The notes beneath the pieces were generated by a model. That model searched no databases. It was not told where the DNA came from and saw nothing but the letters and a program-made list of their open reading frames with translations. 64,000 nucleotides of DNA. Source: an uncultured Woeseiaceae bacterium. Lineage in GTDB: Bacteria; Pseudomonadota; Gammaproteobacteria; Steroidobacterales; Woeseiaceae. A program made the translations under genes and the position numbers. Every line of letters starts with the position of its first letter. Position 1 is the stretch's first letter. Of the stretch, positions 46,566-55,284 are shown piece by piece. Where the stretch lies: positions 46,217 through 110,216 of the forward strand of contig CAMYJB010000005.1 in the NCBI GenBank assembly GCA_947258565.1, in the 5' to 3' direction.

Positions 46566-48254
46566 ATGAGCGAGAAAGAACTACGCCGCTATTCGCGCGT
46601 CGTCGTCGACGGTAATGAACAGGCACCCAGCCGCGCGATGCTTCGCGCCGTCGGATTCACGGAAGACGATTTTCATCGGCCGCAGGTGGGCATTGCATCG
46701 ACCTGGAGCATGGTGACGCCATGCAATGTGCACATCGACGGGCTCGCCCGTGAGGCGGCGCAGGCGGCTGACGCGGCGGGCGGCAAGGGTGTCGTGTTCA
46801 ATACGATTACCGTATCGGACGGCATTTCCATGGGTACGCCGGGCATGCGCTACTCGCTGGTGTCGCGCGAAATCATTGCCGACTCGATCGAGGCGGTCAC
46901 GGCGGCTGAGGGCTTCGACGGTCTCGTGGCCATTGGCGGCTGCGACAAGAACATGCCCGCGTGCGTCATGGCCATGGCCCGACTCAACAGGCCGGCCGTG
47001 TTTGTTTATGGCGGCACGATAAGGCCGGGAGTCCACCGTCGCGATATCGTCTCCGTATTCGAGGCTGTCGGGGCACTTTCCGGCGGCAGGATCAGCGACG
47101 CCGAGCTGCTCGAAGTCGAGCAGACCGCGATTCCGGGACCCGGTGCCTGCGGCGGCATGTACACGGCGAACACCATGGCGTCGGCGATCGAGGCGCTCGG
47201 CATGAGCCTTGCGAACAGTTCTGCCCAGGAAGCCGTCTCCGAGCAGAAAAAGGCAGACTGCAGGCGCGCCAGCGCCGCCGTCATGAACCTCCTCGAGAAC
47301 GACATCAAGCCGCTCGATATCATGATCCGCGAAGCCTTCGAGAATGCGATCACGGTCGTCATCGCCCTCGGCGGATCGACGAATGCGGTTCTGCACCTGA
47401 TCGCGATGGCCCGCGAGGCGCATGTGGAGTTGGGCCTCGATGACTTCACACGCATCGGCGCCAAAGTGCCGGTGCTTGCCGACGTGAAACCCAGCGGCAG
47501 GTACCTGATGGCCGAACTGATTGCGATAGGCGGTATCCAGCCGCTGATGAAGCGGCTGCTGGAACGGGGACTGCTTCATGGCGACTGCATCACCGTCACC
47601 GGCAGGACGCTGGCCGAGAACCTCGCCGACGTCGATGACTACCCCGATGGCCAGGACATTGTTCGAAATTTTGACAACCCCATCAAACCGGACAGCCATC
47701 TCGCGATCCTCTACGGCAACGTGGCCCCGGAGGGCGCCGTCGCCAAGATAAGCGGCAAAGAGGGTCTGCGTTTCGAAGGCCGGGCCCGCATCTTTCATGC
47801 CGAAGAAGAGGCATTGCAGGCCATACTGGACGATTCGATCAAGAGCGGGGACGTGATCGTTATCCGCTACGAGGGACCGAAGGGCGGGCCGGGGATGCGC
47901 GAAATGCTTTCGCCAACCTCGGCGATCATGGGCAAAGGGCTCGGTGCCGAGGTAGCGCTGATCACGGACGGCCGTTTCTCCGGTGGCAGCCACGGCTTCG
48001 TGGTCGGGCATATTGCCCCGGAAGCGGCTCTGGGCGGGCCCATCGCGCTCCTCGAGGACGGCGATACCATCACCATTGACGCGCAAATGAAACAAATTAA
48101 TGCCGATATCGACGAGCATGAACTCGCCCGCCGCCGCGCACGGTGGCAGCGTCCCCCTTCCGCGGTGCAGCGTGGAGCCCTTGCAAAATATCGCGCCGAG
48201 GTCTCGTCGGCCTCGGAAGGCGCCGTGACGATCCCGCCGGAGTGGGACGAGTAA
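46566..48254 (+). CDS. ilvD: Dihydroxy-acid dehydratase
   Basis: A 562-residue IlvD, dehydrating 2,3-dihydroxy-isovalerate and -methylvalerate to the keto acids of valine, leucine and isoleucine. Cluster-ligand Cys are in [16 protein letters not shown] and [15 protein letters not shown], the pattern of the 2Fe-2S group. Segments [14 protein letters not shown] and [20 protein letters not shown] are intact. ilvBN and ilvC are not in the window. Distance to the kinase gene is 109 bp. Confidence 0.95.
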   Translation: MSEKELRRYSRVVVDGNEQAPSRAMLRAVGFTEDDFHRPQVGIASTWSMVTPCNVHIDGLAREAAQAADAAGGKGVVFNTITVSDGISMGTPGMRYSLVSREIIADSIEAVTAAEGFDGLVAIGGCDKNMPACVMAMARLNRPAVFVYGGTIRPGVHRRDIVSVFEAVGALSGGRISDAELLEVEQTAIPGPGACGGMYTANTMASAIEALGMSLANSSAQEAVSEQKKADCRRASAAVMNLLENDIKPLDIMIREAFENAITVVIALGGSTNAVLHLIAMAREAHVELGLDDFTRIGAKVPVLADVKPSGRYLMAELIAIGGIQPLMKRLLERGLLHGDCITVTGRTLAENLADVDDYPDGQDIVRNFDNPIKPDSHLAILYGNVAPEGAVAKISGKEGLRFEGRARIFHAEEEALQAILDDSIKSGDVIVIRYEGPKGGPGMREMLSPTSAIMGKGLGAEVALITDGRFSGGSHGFVVGHIAPEAALGGPIALLEDGDTITIDAQMKQINADIDEHELARRRARWQRPPSAVQRGALAKYRAEVSSASEGAVTIPPEWDE

Positions 48255-48333
48255 CGAACGTCTACTTGACCTTTGCGGCAAGGTTCGCTGTACTTTGCCG
48301 ATGAATTTTTCCGACGCCCGCGTAAAGTGCCGA

Positions 48334-48477
48334 CGCGTTCTCTTTGTGAACGCGCAAGAACTCATAAAACAAATGGCGCGCCAGAGGTGCGCGGGCGCCA
48401 ATGGCGGCCGTACCGGCTAGCGATAAAGTCCGGACGCTGTCAACGAGCCCGCGAGGATTTCCTGGCGGGTTTTTTTT
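48334..48477 (+). promoter_or_regulatory. Candidate attenuator/riboswitch-like leader of lysC-lysA
   Basis: The 254-bp gap after ilvD contains a 7-bp hairpin (48334-48340 with 48348-48354), a TGGCGC/GCGCCA stem (48374-48379 with 48395-48400) and an intrinsic terminator (48448-48477). CGCGGGC (48390-48396) can pair exactly with GCCCGCG (48447-48453), the left arm of the terminator, at the cost of the upstream stem. The terminator is only 31 nt before the lysC-lysA ATG, so no promoter fits after it and transcripts must read through. AGAGGTGC within the upstream stem resembles the lysine-riboswitch 5' strand, but the other conserved parts are absent. Ligand unknown. Confidence 0.5.
48448..48477 (+). 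terminator. Intrinsic terminator in the lysC-lysA leader
   Basis: CCCGC with GCGGG (48448-48452 and 48465-48469) and an inner AGG/CCT extension form the stem with an ATTT loop. A run of eight T (48470-48477) follows. It is in the direction of lysC-lysA. Confidence 0.8.
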
Positions 48478-48508
48478 GTCCCCGTAAAAGGCAAGGTGCA
48501 GCGGCAGG

Positions 48509-51148
48509 ATGACGACGGAAGCAGGGTTTGAAGCCAGCGGCGCTCTGGGGGCGCCGCCGAATATCGCGGCTTCTGACTGGGTGGTAATGAAATTCGGGGG
48601 CAGCAGTGTTTCGTCCGGAACGTGCTGGGAGACCATCGCACAGCTGGTCCGCAACAGGCTCGCGGCTGGACTGCAGCCGGTGGTCGTCCACTCCGCATTA
48701 CAGGGCGTATCGAACGCGCTGGCTGCACTGCTGGAGTCTGCGGCATCGGGCGGATCGACGGAGGGCCTCGGGGAAATCCGCCAGCGTCACTACGATCTCG
48801 CGCGGGAACTGGAGCTCGACGGCTCGGGATTGCTCGACGATTACCTTCACGAACTCGACCAGCTGATTGCAGGCATTCGCCTCGTACGCGAGGTTAGCGT
48901 GCGAGTGCGGGTACGTATCATGGCCCTCGGCGAGCTGATGTCGACGCGACTCGGGGCCGCTTACCTGAACCGCGTCGGTGTGCCCACCGAATGGATGGAC
49001 GCCCGCGAGATCCTCGTGAGTACGAGCCGCGCCAATCGCGGCCGGAGCCGCCGCTACCTTTCCGCAACCTGCGAGCACGCGCCGGACGCCGAGCTTCAGG
49101 AACGGCTGGCCGGAATGCGCAAGGTCATTCTGACGCAGGGCTTCATTGCCCGTAATCTGCAGGGTGAGACCGTGCTTCTCGGTCGCGGCGGCTCCGATAC
49201 GTCGGCGGCTTACGTCGCGGCAAAACTGCAGGCGCGCCGCCTCGAAATCTGGACAGACGTGCCCGGAATGTTCACGGCGAACCCGCGGGTCGTGCCCTCG
49301 GCGCGACTGCTGGTGGCACTGCACTTCGACGAGGCACAGGAACTGGCATCGGCCGGCAGCACGGTGCTGCATCCCCGCTGCCTGTCGCCACTGCGTTCGT
49401 CGAGCATTCCGTTGTTTATTCGATGCACGACCCATCCCGAGTTCCACGGCACGGTCATCTCCCCGGTGACCGAGGAAGTCGAACCGCAGGTCAAGGGCAT
49501 ATGTATGCGAGACGGCCTGACACTCGTCTCGATGGACAGCGTGGGAATGTGGCACGAAGTCGGCTTCCTGGCGCGCGCATTCGCGGTGTTCAGCGACAAC
49601 GGCGTATCGGTAGACCTGGTGTCGACGTCCGAGACCAACGTCACGGTCTCGATCGACACGCCGGACGGAGAGCCCGGTGAGGATATTCTGCAGGGCCTCG
49701 TTGCCGACCTGGAACCCCTGTGCAAGGTACGGCTCATTACCCGCTGTTCCGCGGTCAGCCTGGTTGGTCGCAAGATTCGAACCTTCCTGTCCCGGCTCGC
49801 GCCCGCACTCGAGGTGTTCGAGGAAGAGCGCATCCACCTCATGTCCCAGGCGGCGAACGACCTCAACCTGAGCTTCGTCATCGACGAACAACAGGGTGCC
49901 AAGCTCGTTCGCAAGCTGCATTCCTCCATTATTCGCAAGACCGGTGGCAGCCCCGCATTCGGCGCCAGCTGGGAGCAGTTGTTCCACGCCGAAACCGCTG
50001 CCGCACATACGCCCGATGCTTGGTGGATGAGCAAGCGAGTGCAACTTCTCGACATCGCGTCCGGAAAACTCAACGCGTACGTTTACGACAGGGACAGCGT
50101 ACGAGCCGCGGCGCAGGTTATGCGCGGCCTCGAGAATGTCGATCGGGTTCTGTATGCCGTCAAGGCGAATTTCAATGCCGACATTATCCGGCTGCTTGAC
50201 ACCGAGGGCTGCGATTTCGAATGCGTGTCCCCGGGGGAAGTCGAGTGGCTGCAGGAGGTTATTCCGGATCTCGACCTCGACCGCATCCTGTTTACGCCCA
50301 ACTTTGCGCCGCGCGAGGAATACGCCTGGGCGTTCGAGCAAGGCCTGCTCGTAACGCTCGATAACCTGTATCCGCTGCAGTCCTGGCCCGAGCTGTTCGC
50401 AGGACGCAGAATTTTTGTGCGCATGGACCCGGGCCAGGGCCGAGGCCATCACGAGCACGTGAAGACGGCAGGCGTTCACTCGAAGTTCGGCGTGCCGCTC
50501 TTTGAGGTCGACGAGCTGCAAAGACTGACGCAGGAGATCGATGCGCACGTTGTCGGCATCCATGCCCACAGCGGCAGTGGCGTACAGGATCCATACGCCT
50601 GGCGTAGCGTCGCCGTGCAGCTGGTCGGCATCGCACAGCGCTTCCCGGAGGTTTCAGCCATCGACCTCGGTGGCGGTATCGGCGTCGCGGAAAAACCCGG
50701 CGACCGGCCGTTCGACCTGCAACGGCTGGATGAACTGCTCGGCGAAGTCCGCGAGAGCTACCCGCAATACGCGATCTGGATGGAACCGGGGCGCTATCTC
50801 GTAGCTCGTGCCGGGGTTCTGCTGACGCATGTTACGCAAGTCAAGGGCAAGGGCAAGGGCGACATGCGTTATATCGGTGTCGGGACCGGCATGAATTCCC
50901 TGATTCGTCCCGCGCTTTACGGCGCGTATCACGAGATCGTCAATCTTTCGCGAGCGACCGAACAGCCGAGTGAAACGGCAACCATCGTCGGCCCGATCTG
51001 CGAAACGGGCGACCGCCTGGGCACCGACCGCCTGCTGCCACCATCGAGCGAGGGCGACGTCATTCTGATTGCCAATGCGGGCGCGTATGGTTTCGTCATG
51101 AGTTCGCAATACAACCGCCGCGAGGTTGCGCCGGAAGTCGTAATCTGA
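48509..51148 (+). CDS. lysAC: Bifunctional aspartate kinase / diaminopimelate decarboxylase
   Basis: An 879-residue fusion of the first and last enzymes of lysine synthesis. Residues ~24-450 are aspartate kinase (VVMKFGGSSVSSG with Lys28, LLGRGGSDTSAAYVAAKL, EIWTDVPGMFTANPR, and ACT domains including SMDSVGMWHEVGFLARAFAVFSDNGVSVDLVSTSETNVTVS). Residues ~500-879 are a fold-III PLP diaminopimelate decarboxylase (LYAVKANFNADIIRLL with Lys552, GIHAHSGSGV, IDLGGGIGV, GPICETGDRLG). Such fusions are known from Xanthomonas-type bacteria. It is preceded by an attenuator-like leader. Confidence 0.93.
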   Translation: MTTEAGFEASGALGAPPNIAASDWVVMKFGGSSVSSGTCWETIAQLVRNRLAAGLQPVVVHSALQGVSNALAALLESAASGGSTEGLGEIRQRHYDLARELELDGSGLLDDYLHELDQLIAGIRLVREVSVRVRVRIMALGELMSTRLGAAYLNRVGVPTEWMDAREILVSTSRANRGRSRRYLSATCEHAPDAELQERLAGMRKVILTQGFIARNLQGETVLLGRGGSDTSAAYVAAKLQARRLEIWTDVPGMFTANPRVVPSARLLVALHFDEAQELASAGSTVLHPRCLSPLRSSSIPLFIRCTTHPEFHGTVISPVTEEVEPQVKGICMRDGLTLVSMDSVGMWHEVGFLARAFAVFSDNGVSVDLVSTSETNVTVSIDTPDGEPGEDILQGLVADLEPLCKVRLITRCSAVSLVGRKIRTFLSRLAPALEVFEEERIHLMSQAANDLNLSFVIDEQQGAKLVRKLHSSIIRKTGGSPAFGASWEQLFHAETAAAHTPDAWWMSKRVQLLDIASGKLNAYVYDRDSVRAAAQVMRGLENVDRVLYAVKANFNADIIRLLDTEGCDFECVSPGEVEWLQEVIPDLDLDRILFTPNFAPREEYAWAFEQGLLVTLDNLYPLQSWPELFAGRRIFVRMDPGQGRGHHEHVKTAGVHSKFGVPLFEVDELQRLTQEIDAHVVGIHAHSGSGVQDPYAWRSVAVQLVGIAQRFPEVSAIDLGGGIGVAEKPGDRPFDLQRLDELLGEVRESYPQYAIWMEPGRYLVARAGVLLTHVTQVKGKGKGDMRYIGVGTGMNSLIRPALYGAYHEIVNLSRATEQPSETATIVGPICETGDRLGTDRLLPPSSEGDVILIANAGAYGFVMSSQYNRREVAPEVVI

Positions 51149-51164
51149 ACCGAGGAGGTCGACA

Positions 51165-51767
51165 ATGAAACTCTACTGGTCACCGCAGACCCGTTCCACT
51201 CGCGCCCTGTGGATGCTCGAGGAAACCGGTATTCCTTATGAACGGGAGCTGATTGATGTGCAAAACCCGGACCGCGACAACCCGGCCGAGTTCCTGGAAG
51301 CCAGCCCCATGGGGAAAGTTCCCGCGCTTGTAGACGGGAACGTAAAGATGTCGGAGTCGGCCGCTATTTGCCTGTACCTGGCTGATCGATATGCAATGGG
51401 CACGCTGGCGCCCGCCATTGACGATAGCCAGCGCGGCAAATACCTCTACTGGCTCATGTACACACCTGCCGTCATCGAACCGTCGATGTCCGAAAAGTTC
51501 CACGGCGTGGAAACCAATCGCTATCGCTCGGGCTGGGGAGATTTCGACCTCATGATCGAGACACTGGAGCAAGGCATCGGCGGCAGGAACTGGATCCTCG
51601 GGGACGCATTTACCGCCGCCGATGTGATGCTCGGATCCAGCGTGGTGTTCATGCGCATGTTCGATATGCTGCCGGCTTCGGATGCGCTATCCACGTACGC
51701 GGATCGCTGCCTCGCGCGGCCCGCCTACCAGAGGGCACTCGAACTTAACGAACCGGCATCGAATTAG
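51165..51767 (+). CDS. Glutathione S-transferase family protein
   Basis: A 200-residue GST. The thioredoxin-like N-domain reads MKLYWSPQTRSTRALWMLEETGIPYE, with MGKVPALVDG and the glutathione-binding ESAAICLYLADRY. The helical C-domain contains WILGDAFTAADVMLGS. Catalytic residue class (Ser of SPQTRS) and substrate cannot be fixed. GAGGAGG precedes the ATG. It lies 16 bp after lysC-lysA and is convergent with the his operon. Confidence 0.9.
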   Translation: MKLYWSPQTRSTRALWMLEETGIPYERELIDVQNPDRDNPAEFLEASPMGKVPALVDGNVKMSESAAICLYLADRYAMGTLAPAIDDSQRGKYLYWLMYTPAVIEPSMSEKFHGVETNRYRSGWGDFDLMIETLEQGIGGRNWILGDAFTAADVMLGSSVVFMRMFDMLPASDALSTYADRCLARPAYQRALELNEPASN

Positions 51768-51807
51768 GAGCGCGGCCGGGCGCGCGATCACCGTTCGAGG
51801 ACTGCCG

Positions 51808-52110
51808 CTACGGGTTGCCGGCGTGCCGCTCCCGCAGGCGAGCGACGACCTGTCCGAGCTCGAGATCCTGCGTCTGCAGCATCACGAGCAGGTGATAGAC
51901 GAGGTCTGCCGCTTCGTTGATGACCTCGTCGCGATCGCCGGCGACGGATGCCAGCGCCAGTTCCACGCCTTCTTCGCCAAGCTTCTGGGCGATGCGCTGG
52001 CGGCCGCTGGCGGCGAGACTCGCCGTGTAGCTCTCGCCGTGCGGATTGTCGAGCCTGTCGCGAATGACGGCTTCCAGTGTCGTCAGGAAATCAAGATCGT
52101 TATCGCTCAC
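51808..52110 (-). CDS. hisE: Phosphoribosyl-ATP diphosphatase (stand-alone HisE)
   Basis: A 100-residue all-alpha NTP pyrophosphatase (MazG-like) domain that hydrolyses phosphoribosyl-ATP to phosphoribosyl-AMP. Motifs are [31 protein letters not shown] and [19 protein letters not shown], including the EExxE and EAADL metal sites. The start is GTG 52110, overlapping hisF by 11 bp. Most enteric and Xanthomonas versions are HisI-HisE fusions; here the HisI (cyclohydrolase) domain is missing. Confidence 0.93.
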   Translation of the reverse strand: MSDNDLDFLTTLEAVIRDRLDNPHGESYTASLAASGRQRIAQKLGEEGVELALASVAGDRDEVINEAADLVYHLLVMLQTQDLELGQVVARLRERHAGNP

Positions 52111-52888
52111 GTCGGTCTCCCGCAGGCCTGACCTCGATTCCTTCGGAGCCGAGATACGCCTTGAGGTCGCGGATATCGATTTCGGCGCTGTGGAAGACGC
52201 TCGCGGCGAGCGCACCATCGACGTCGGCAATCTGAAAGACATCGCGAAAGTGTTCGATGGCCCCCGCGCCGCCGGAGGCAATCAACGGCACGGTGCAAGC
52301 CTGCCGTACCGTTCGCAGCTGCTCGTTGTCGTAGCCCTGTCTCACGCCATCCTGGTTCATGCAGTTGAGAACGACTTCTCCCGCGCCGCGGTCCAGTGCC
52401 TCCCGGATCCACTCCGTTGTCAGCCGCTCTGCTGCCGCCGTCTTGTCCGGGTCACCGGTGTACTGGTAGACGTGATAACTGCCATCCTGCTCACGGCTGT
52501 CGACCCCCAGCACCACGCACTGGGTGCCGAATCTCCTCGCCAGGCGGGTAATCAGTCCGGGTTCCTCGAGCGCAGGGGTGTTGATGGAGATTTTATCGGC
52601 ACCCTTGTTCAGAACTTCCTCCGCATCTGCGATGCTGCGGATGCCGCCTGCGACGCAGAACGGGATGTCGATCTTGGCCGCTACACGACTGACCCATGCG
52701 CGGTCCACCGAGCGGCCGTCAGGGCTGGCCGTGATGTCGTAGAACACGAGTTCGTCTGCTCCCTCGTCGCTATACCGTTGCGCCAGCTCAACGATTTCGC
52801 CGACGACCCGGTGGTTGCGGAACTGCACGCCCTTGACCACCACGCCGTCGCGCACGTCCAGGCACGGGATTATGCGCTTTGCAGGAAT
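52100..52888 (-). CDS. hisF: Imidazole glycerol phosphate synthase subunit HisF
   Basis: A 262-residue TIM barrel that, with HisH, makes imidazole glycerol phosphate and AICAR. The catalytic Asp residues are in [15 protein letters not shown] and [12 protein letters not shown]. The conserved N-terminus [11 protein letters not shown] has no ATG, GTG or TTG in front of it. The first such codon in frame, GTG 52855, lies after catalytic Asp11 and would remove it. ATT 52888, 6 nt after a full AGGAGGT, gives [11 protein letters not shown], which puts the Asp exactly at position 11. It overlaps hisA by 19 bp. Confidence 0.9.
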   Translation of the reverse strand: MPAKRIIPCLDVRDGVVVKGVQFRNHRVVGEIVELAQRYSDEGADELVFYDITASPDGRSVDRAWVSRVAAKIDIPFCVAGGIRSIADAEEVLNKGADKISINTPALEEPGLITRLARRFGTQCVVLGVDSREQDGSYHVYQYTGDPDKTAAAERLTTEWIREALDRGAGEVVLNCMNQDGVRQGYDNEQLRTVRQACTVPLIASGGAGAIEHFRDVFQIADVDGALAASVFHSAEIDIRDLKAYLGSEGIEVRPAGDRRER

Positions 52889-53607
52889 GAGTCCACCTCC
52901 TCGGCGCTGATCTTGCCGTCCAGCATGGCCTTGCCCGTGATGGCCGCGGGCACGCCAATCTCTTTCAGCCTCGCGATGTCGCCAATATCACGCACGCCAC
53001 CGGAAGCCTGCAGGCGAATGTCCGGGTAGCGCCGCAGGATTTCCGCATAGAGTTCGTCATTCGGCCCCGACATCGCGCCGTCCCGGCTGATATCGGTGCA
53101 CAGCAGGTGCTTTGCGCCAAGCCGTGAATACCGATCCAGCAGCTCCCACAGGCTCAGGCCGCTGGACTGCGTCCAGCCATGGGTTGCGAGAACCGGGTCG
53201 CCTTCATCGATGGTGACGTCCAGTGCCAGCACGATGCTGTCCGGGCCGAAACTGTCGATCCATGCCGCGACACGCTCCGGTTCCGAAATGGCGACGCTAC
53301 CGACGACACAGCGCGTGACGCCGTTTTCCAGCCAGTACTTGACGCGCTCACTATCGCGGATGCCGCCACCGAGCTGCACGGCCAATGGCGTCGCCGTGCA
53401 CAGCTGGCGAACGACGCGCGCATTTTGCTGCGACCCCGTGCGCGCGCCATCGAGGTCCACTATGTGAAGATCGTCGACACTCAGCGCCGCGTAGGTTCGG
53501 GCGATCTCGAGCGGCTGGTCGCTGTAGTGCGTGACCTTGCCGAAGTCGCCTTTGTAAAGGCGCACGCATTTGCCGTCGTGAAGGTCAATGGCCGGGATGA
53601 TTTTCAC
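52870..53607 (-). CDS. hisA: ProFAR isomerase
   Basis: A 245-residue TIM barrel, 1-(5-phosphoribosyl)-5-[(5-phosphoribosylamino)methylideneamino]imidazole-4-carboxamide isomerase. Catalytic Asp residues are in [20 protein letters not shown] and [31 protein letters not shown] binds phosphate. The start GTG 53607 overlaps the hisH stop as GTGA; the longer frame runs into hisH. It ends inside the hisF ribosome binding site. Confidence 0.95.
   Translation of the reverse strand: MKIIPAIDLHDGKCVRLYKGDFGKVTHYSDQPLEIARTYAALSVDDLHIVDLDGARTGSQQNARVVRQLCTATPLAVQLGGGIRDSERVKYWLENGVTRCVVGSVAISEPERVAAWIDSFGPDSIVLALDVTIDEGDPVLATHGWTQSSGLSLWELLDRYSRLGAKHLLCTDISRDGAMSGPNDELYAEILRRYPDIRLQASGGVRDIGDIARLKEIGVPAAITGKAMLDGKISAEEVDSFLQSA
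52886..52901 (-). promoter_or_regulatory. hisF Shine-Dalgarno and apparent AUU start
   Basis: On the minus strand AGGAGGT (52901-52895) is fully complementary to the 16S rRNA tail and sits 6 nt before ATT (52888-52886). The Shine-Dalgarno sequence lies within the last codons of hisA (E-E-V). Confidence 0.75.
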
Positions 53608-54206
53608 GTCGCCGGCTCCAGGAAGTTCCTCAGGAGGCGAGCACCGTCCACGGAGGATCGTTCCGGGTGGAACTGTGCCGCAACGAAATTCTCCCGGCCA
53701 ATGACAGCGGAAAATTCGTCTGCGTGGCGCGCCGTTGCCAATGTGAACGCCGACGCAGGCAGGGCGTAGCTGTGCACGAAGTAGAAATAGCTGCCGTCGT
53801 CGATTCCGTCGAGTACCTGAGTTTCTGCGGTCTTCGTGACCGGACACCAGCCCATGTTGGGTACCGGGAATCCCTCGGCTACCGGCAAACGGCGCGCAAC
53901 ACCCGGAATGATGCCGAGGCAATCGACATCTTCTTCTTCGGAAGCATCCGCGAGCAGCTGCATGCCGAGGCATATTCCGAGAACGGGCTGCCCGAGGCCC
54001 CGGATCACGTCCACAAGCCCGCCGTCGCGGAGCCGCTGCATGGCATCGGCAGCCGCGCCTACGCCGGGGAGGATCACTCGATCGGCGCCCTGGATCACGT
54101 TCGGTGCCGTCGTCAGACTGGCGCTGTAACCGAGGCGATCGAGCGCAAACTGCAGGGAGGCGATATTGGCGCCGCCACTGTCGATGATAGCAACAGACCC
54201 GGCCAT
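53604..54206 (-). CDS. hisH: Imidazole glycerol phosphate synthase glutaminase subunit HisH
   Basis: A 200-residue class I glutamine amidotransferase giving ammonia to HisF. The catalytic Cys is in GQPVLGICLGMQLLA, and the His and Glu are in AAQFHPERSS. NMGWCPV and the YFVHSYAL segment contact HisF. It begins one base after the hisB stop, in the usual B-H-A-F order. Confidence 0.95.
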   Translation of the reverse strand: MAGSVAIIDSGGANIASLQFALDRLGYSASLTTAPNVIQGADRVILPGVGAAADAMQRLRDGGLVDVIRGLGQPVLGICLGMQLLADASEEEDVDCLGIIPGVARRLPVAEGFPVPNMGWCPVTKTAETQVLDGIDDGSYFYFVHSYALPASAFTLATARHADEFSAVIGRENFVAAQFHPERSSVDGARLLRNFLEPAT

Positions 54207-54207
54207 G

Positions 54208-55284
54208 TCAGCTCAACGTGCCTTTGGTCGTCGGCAACTCGGCTCCTTCCTGCCGAATTGCCTGTCGCAGACTGCGGCCCACACCCTTGAAACAGGCCTC
54301 CACCATGTGATGCGTATTGTCGCCCTTTACCGAAACATGCAGCGCCGCCCCGAGCGACTCGGCTAGCGAACGGAAAAAGTGCGACACCATCTCAGTCGAC
54401 ATTTCGCCGACCGCAGCGCGCGGGAAGGGCGCGTCGAAGACAAAGCTGGCTCGCCCGGAGAGGTCCAGCGCAACGTTGGCAACGCTCTCGTCCATCGGCA
54501 GGAGGAAGCCGTACCTCGCAATCCCGCGCTTGTCGCCGAGCGCTTCGCGCAACGCGTTACCCAGCACGATCGCCACATCCTCGACGGTATGATGCTCGTC
54601 GACATGCAGATCGCCGTCGCAGCAGAGCACCAGGCTGAAGCCGCCGTGCTTGGCAATCTGTTCCAGCATGTGGTCGAAGAAACCGATTCCGGTACTCACA
54701 TCGATCCGCCCTTCGGTATCGAGGTTCACGCTTGCGCGAATCGTCGTTTCCCGGGTCTTCCTCTCGATGTCTGCGCTGCGTGCGCCCGCGCACAGTGCGG
54801 CGACGATTCCCGGCCAGCTCGTCTCGAATGAGGCATCCGGATCGACGAGGAAGCCGCGCAGGCCGAGTTTTTCGGCCAGCTCGAGATCGGTGCTGCGGTC
54901 GCCGATGACGGCAGACTTCGCGCTGTCCAGGTTGTTGCGGGCGAGGAACCGGGTCAGCAGACCCGTACGCGGTTTGCGGCAGTCACAGCCGTCGTGCTCG
55001 AAGTGCGGGCAGATGAAAGTCTCGTCGAATGCGATGCCCTGCGATTCGAACAAGGCGATTACGTGTTCATGGCAGGGCTCGAAATGCTCGAGGGGGAAGG
55101 ACTCCGTGCCGAGCCCGTCCTGGTTGCTGACCATCACGAACCGGTAACCGTTATCAGCCAGTTCGAGCAGTGCCGGGATGACGCCACGCACGAGCCGGAT
55201 CTTGTCGAGTGCGTCGACCTGGTTGTCATGGGGCTCCTCGATGAGCGTCCCGTCACGATCGATAAAGAGCACTTTGCTGGTCAT
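54208..55284 (-). CDS. hisB: Bifunctional histidinol-phosphatase / imidazoleglycerol-phosphate dehydratase
   Basis: A 358-residue fusion typical of gammaproteobacteria. Residues ~1-165 are a HAD phosphatase (LFIDRDGTLIEEP with the nucleophile Asp, Cys/His zinc-loop residues in CPHFEHDGCDCRKP). Residues ~168-358 are imidazoleglycerol-phosphate dehydratase (GIGFFDHMLEQIAKHGGF and HVDEHHTVEDVAIVLG metal-binding His residues). It catalyses steps 7 and 9 of histidine synthesis. The ATG at 55284 overlaps the hisC stop (ATGA). Confidence 0.96.
   Translation of the reverse strand: MTSKVLFIDRDGTLIEEPHDNQVDALDKIRLVRGVIPALLELADNGYRFVMVSNQDGLGTESFPLEHFEPCHEHVIALFESQGIAFDETFICPHFEHDGCDCRKPRTGLLTRFLARNNLDSAKSAVIGDRSTDLELAEKLGLRGFLVDPDASFETSWPGIVAALCAGARSADIERKTRETTIRASVNLDTEGRIDVSTGIGFFDHMLEQIAKHGGFSLVLCCDGDLHVDEHHTVEDVAIVLGNALREALGDKRGIARYGFLLPMDESVANVALDLSGRASFVFDAPFPRAAVGEMSTEMVSHFFRSLAESLGAALHVSVKGDNTHHMVEACFKGVGRSLRQAIRQEGAELPTTKGTLS

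Noticed and set aside
46581-48401. 606-codon open frame on the minus strand opposite ilvD
   Set aside because: It is a shadow of ilvD, with Arg/His-rich composition and no family pattern.
48360-48477. Canonical lysine riboswitch upstream of lysC-lysA
   Set aside because: Only AGAGGTGC resembles the consensus. The later conserved blocks (GGGG-GC-UCGCCGA type) are missing and too few bases remain before the terminator, so it is kept as an unassigned leader.
48698-50569. 623-codon open frame on the minus strand opposite lysC-lysA
   Set aside because: The plus-strand frame encodes two complete conserved enzymes. The antisense frame has low-complexity Arg/His-rich composition expected from GC-rich codon shadow and no recognisable domain.
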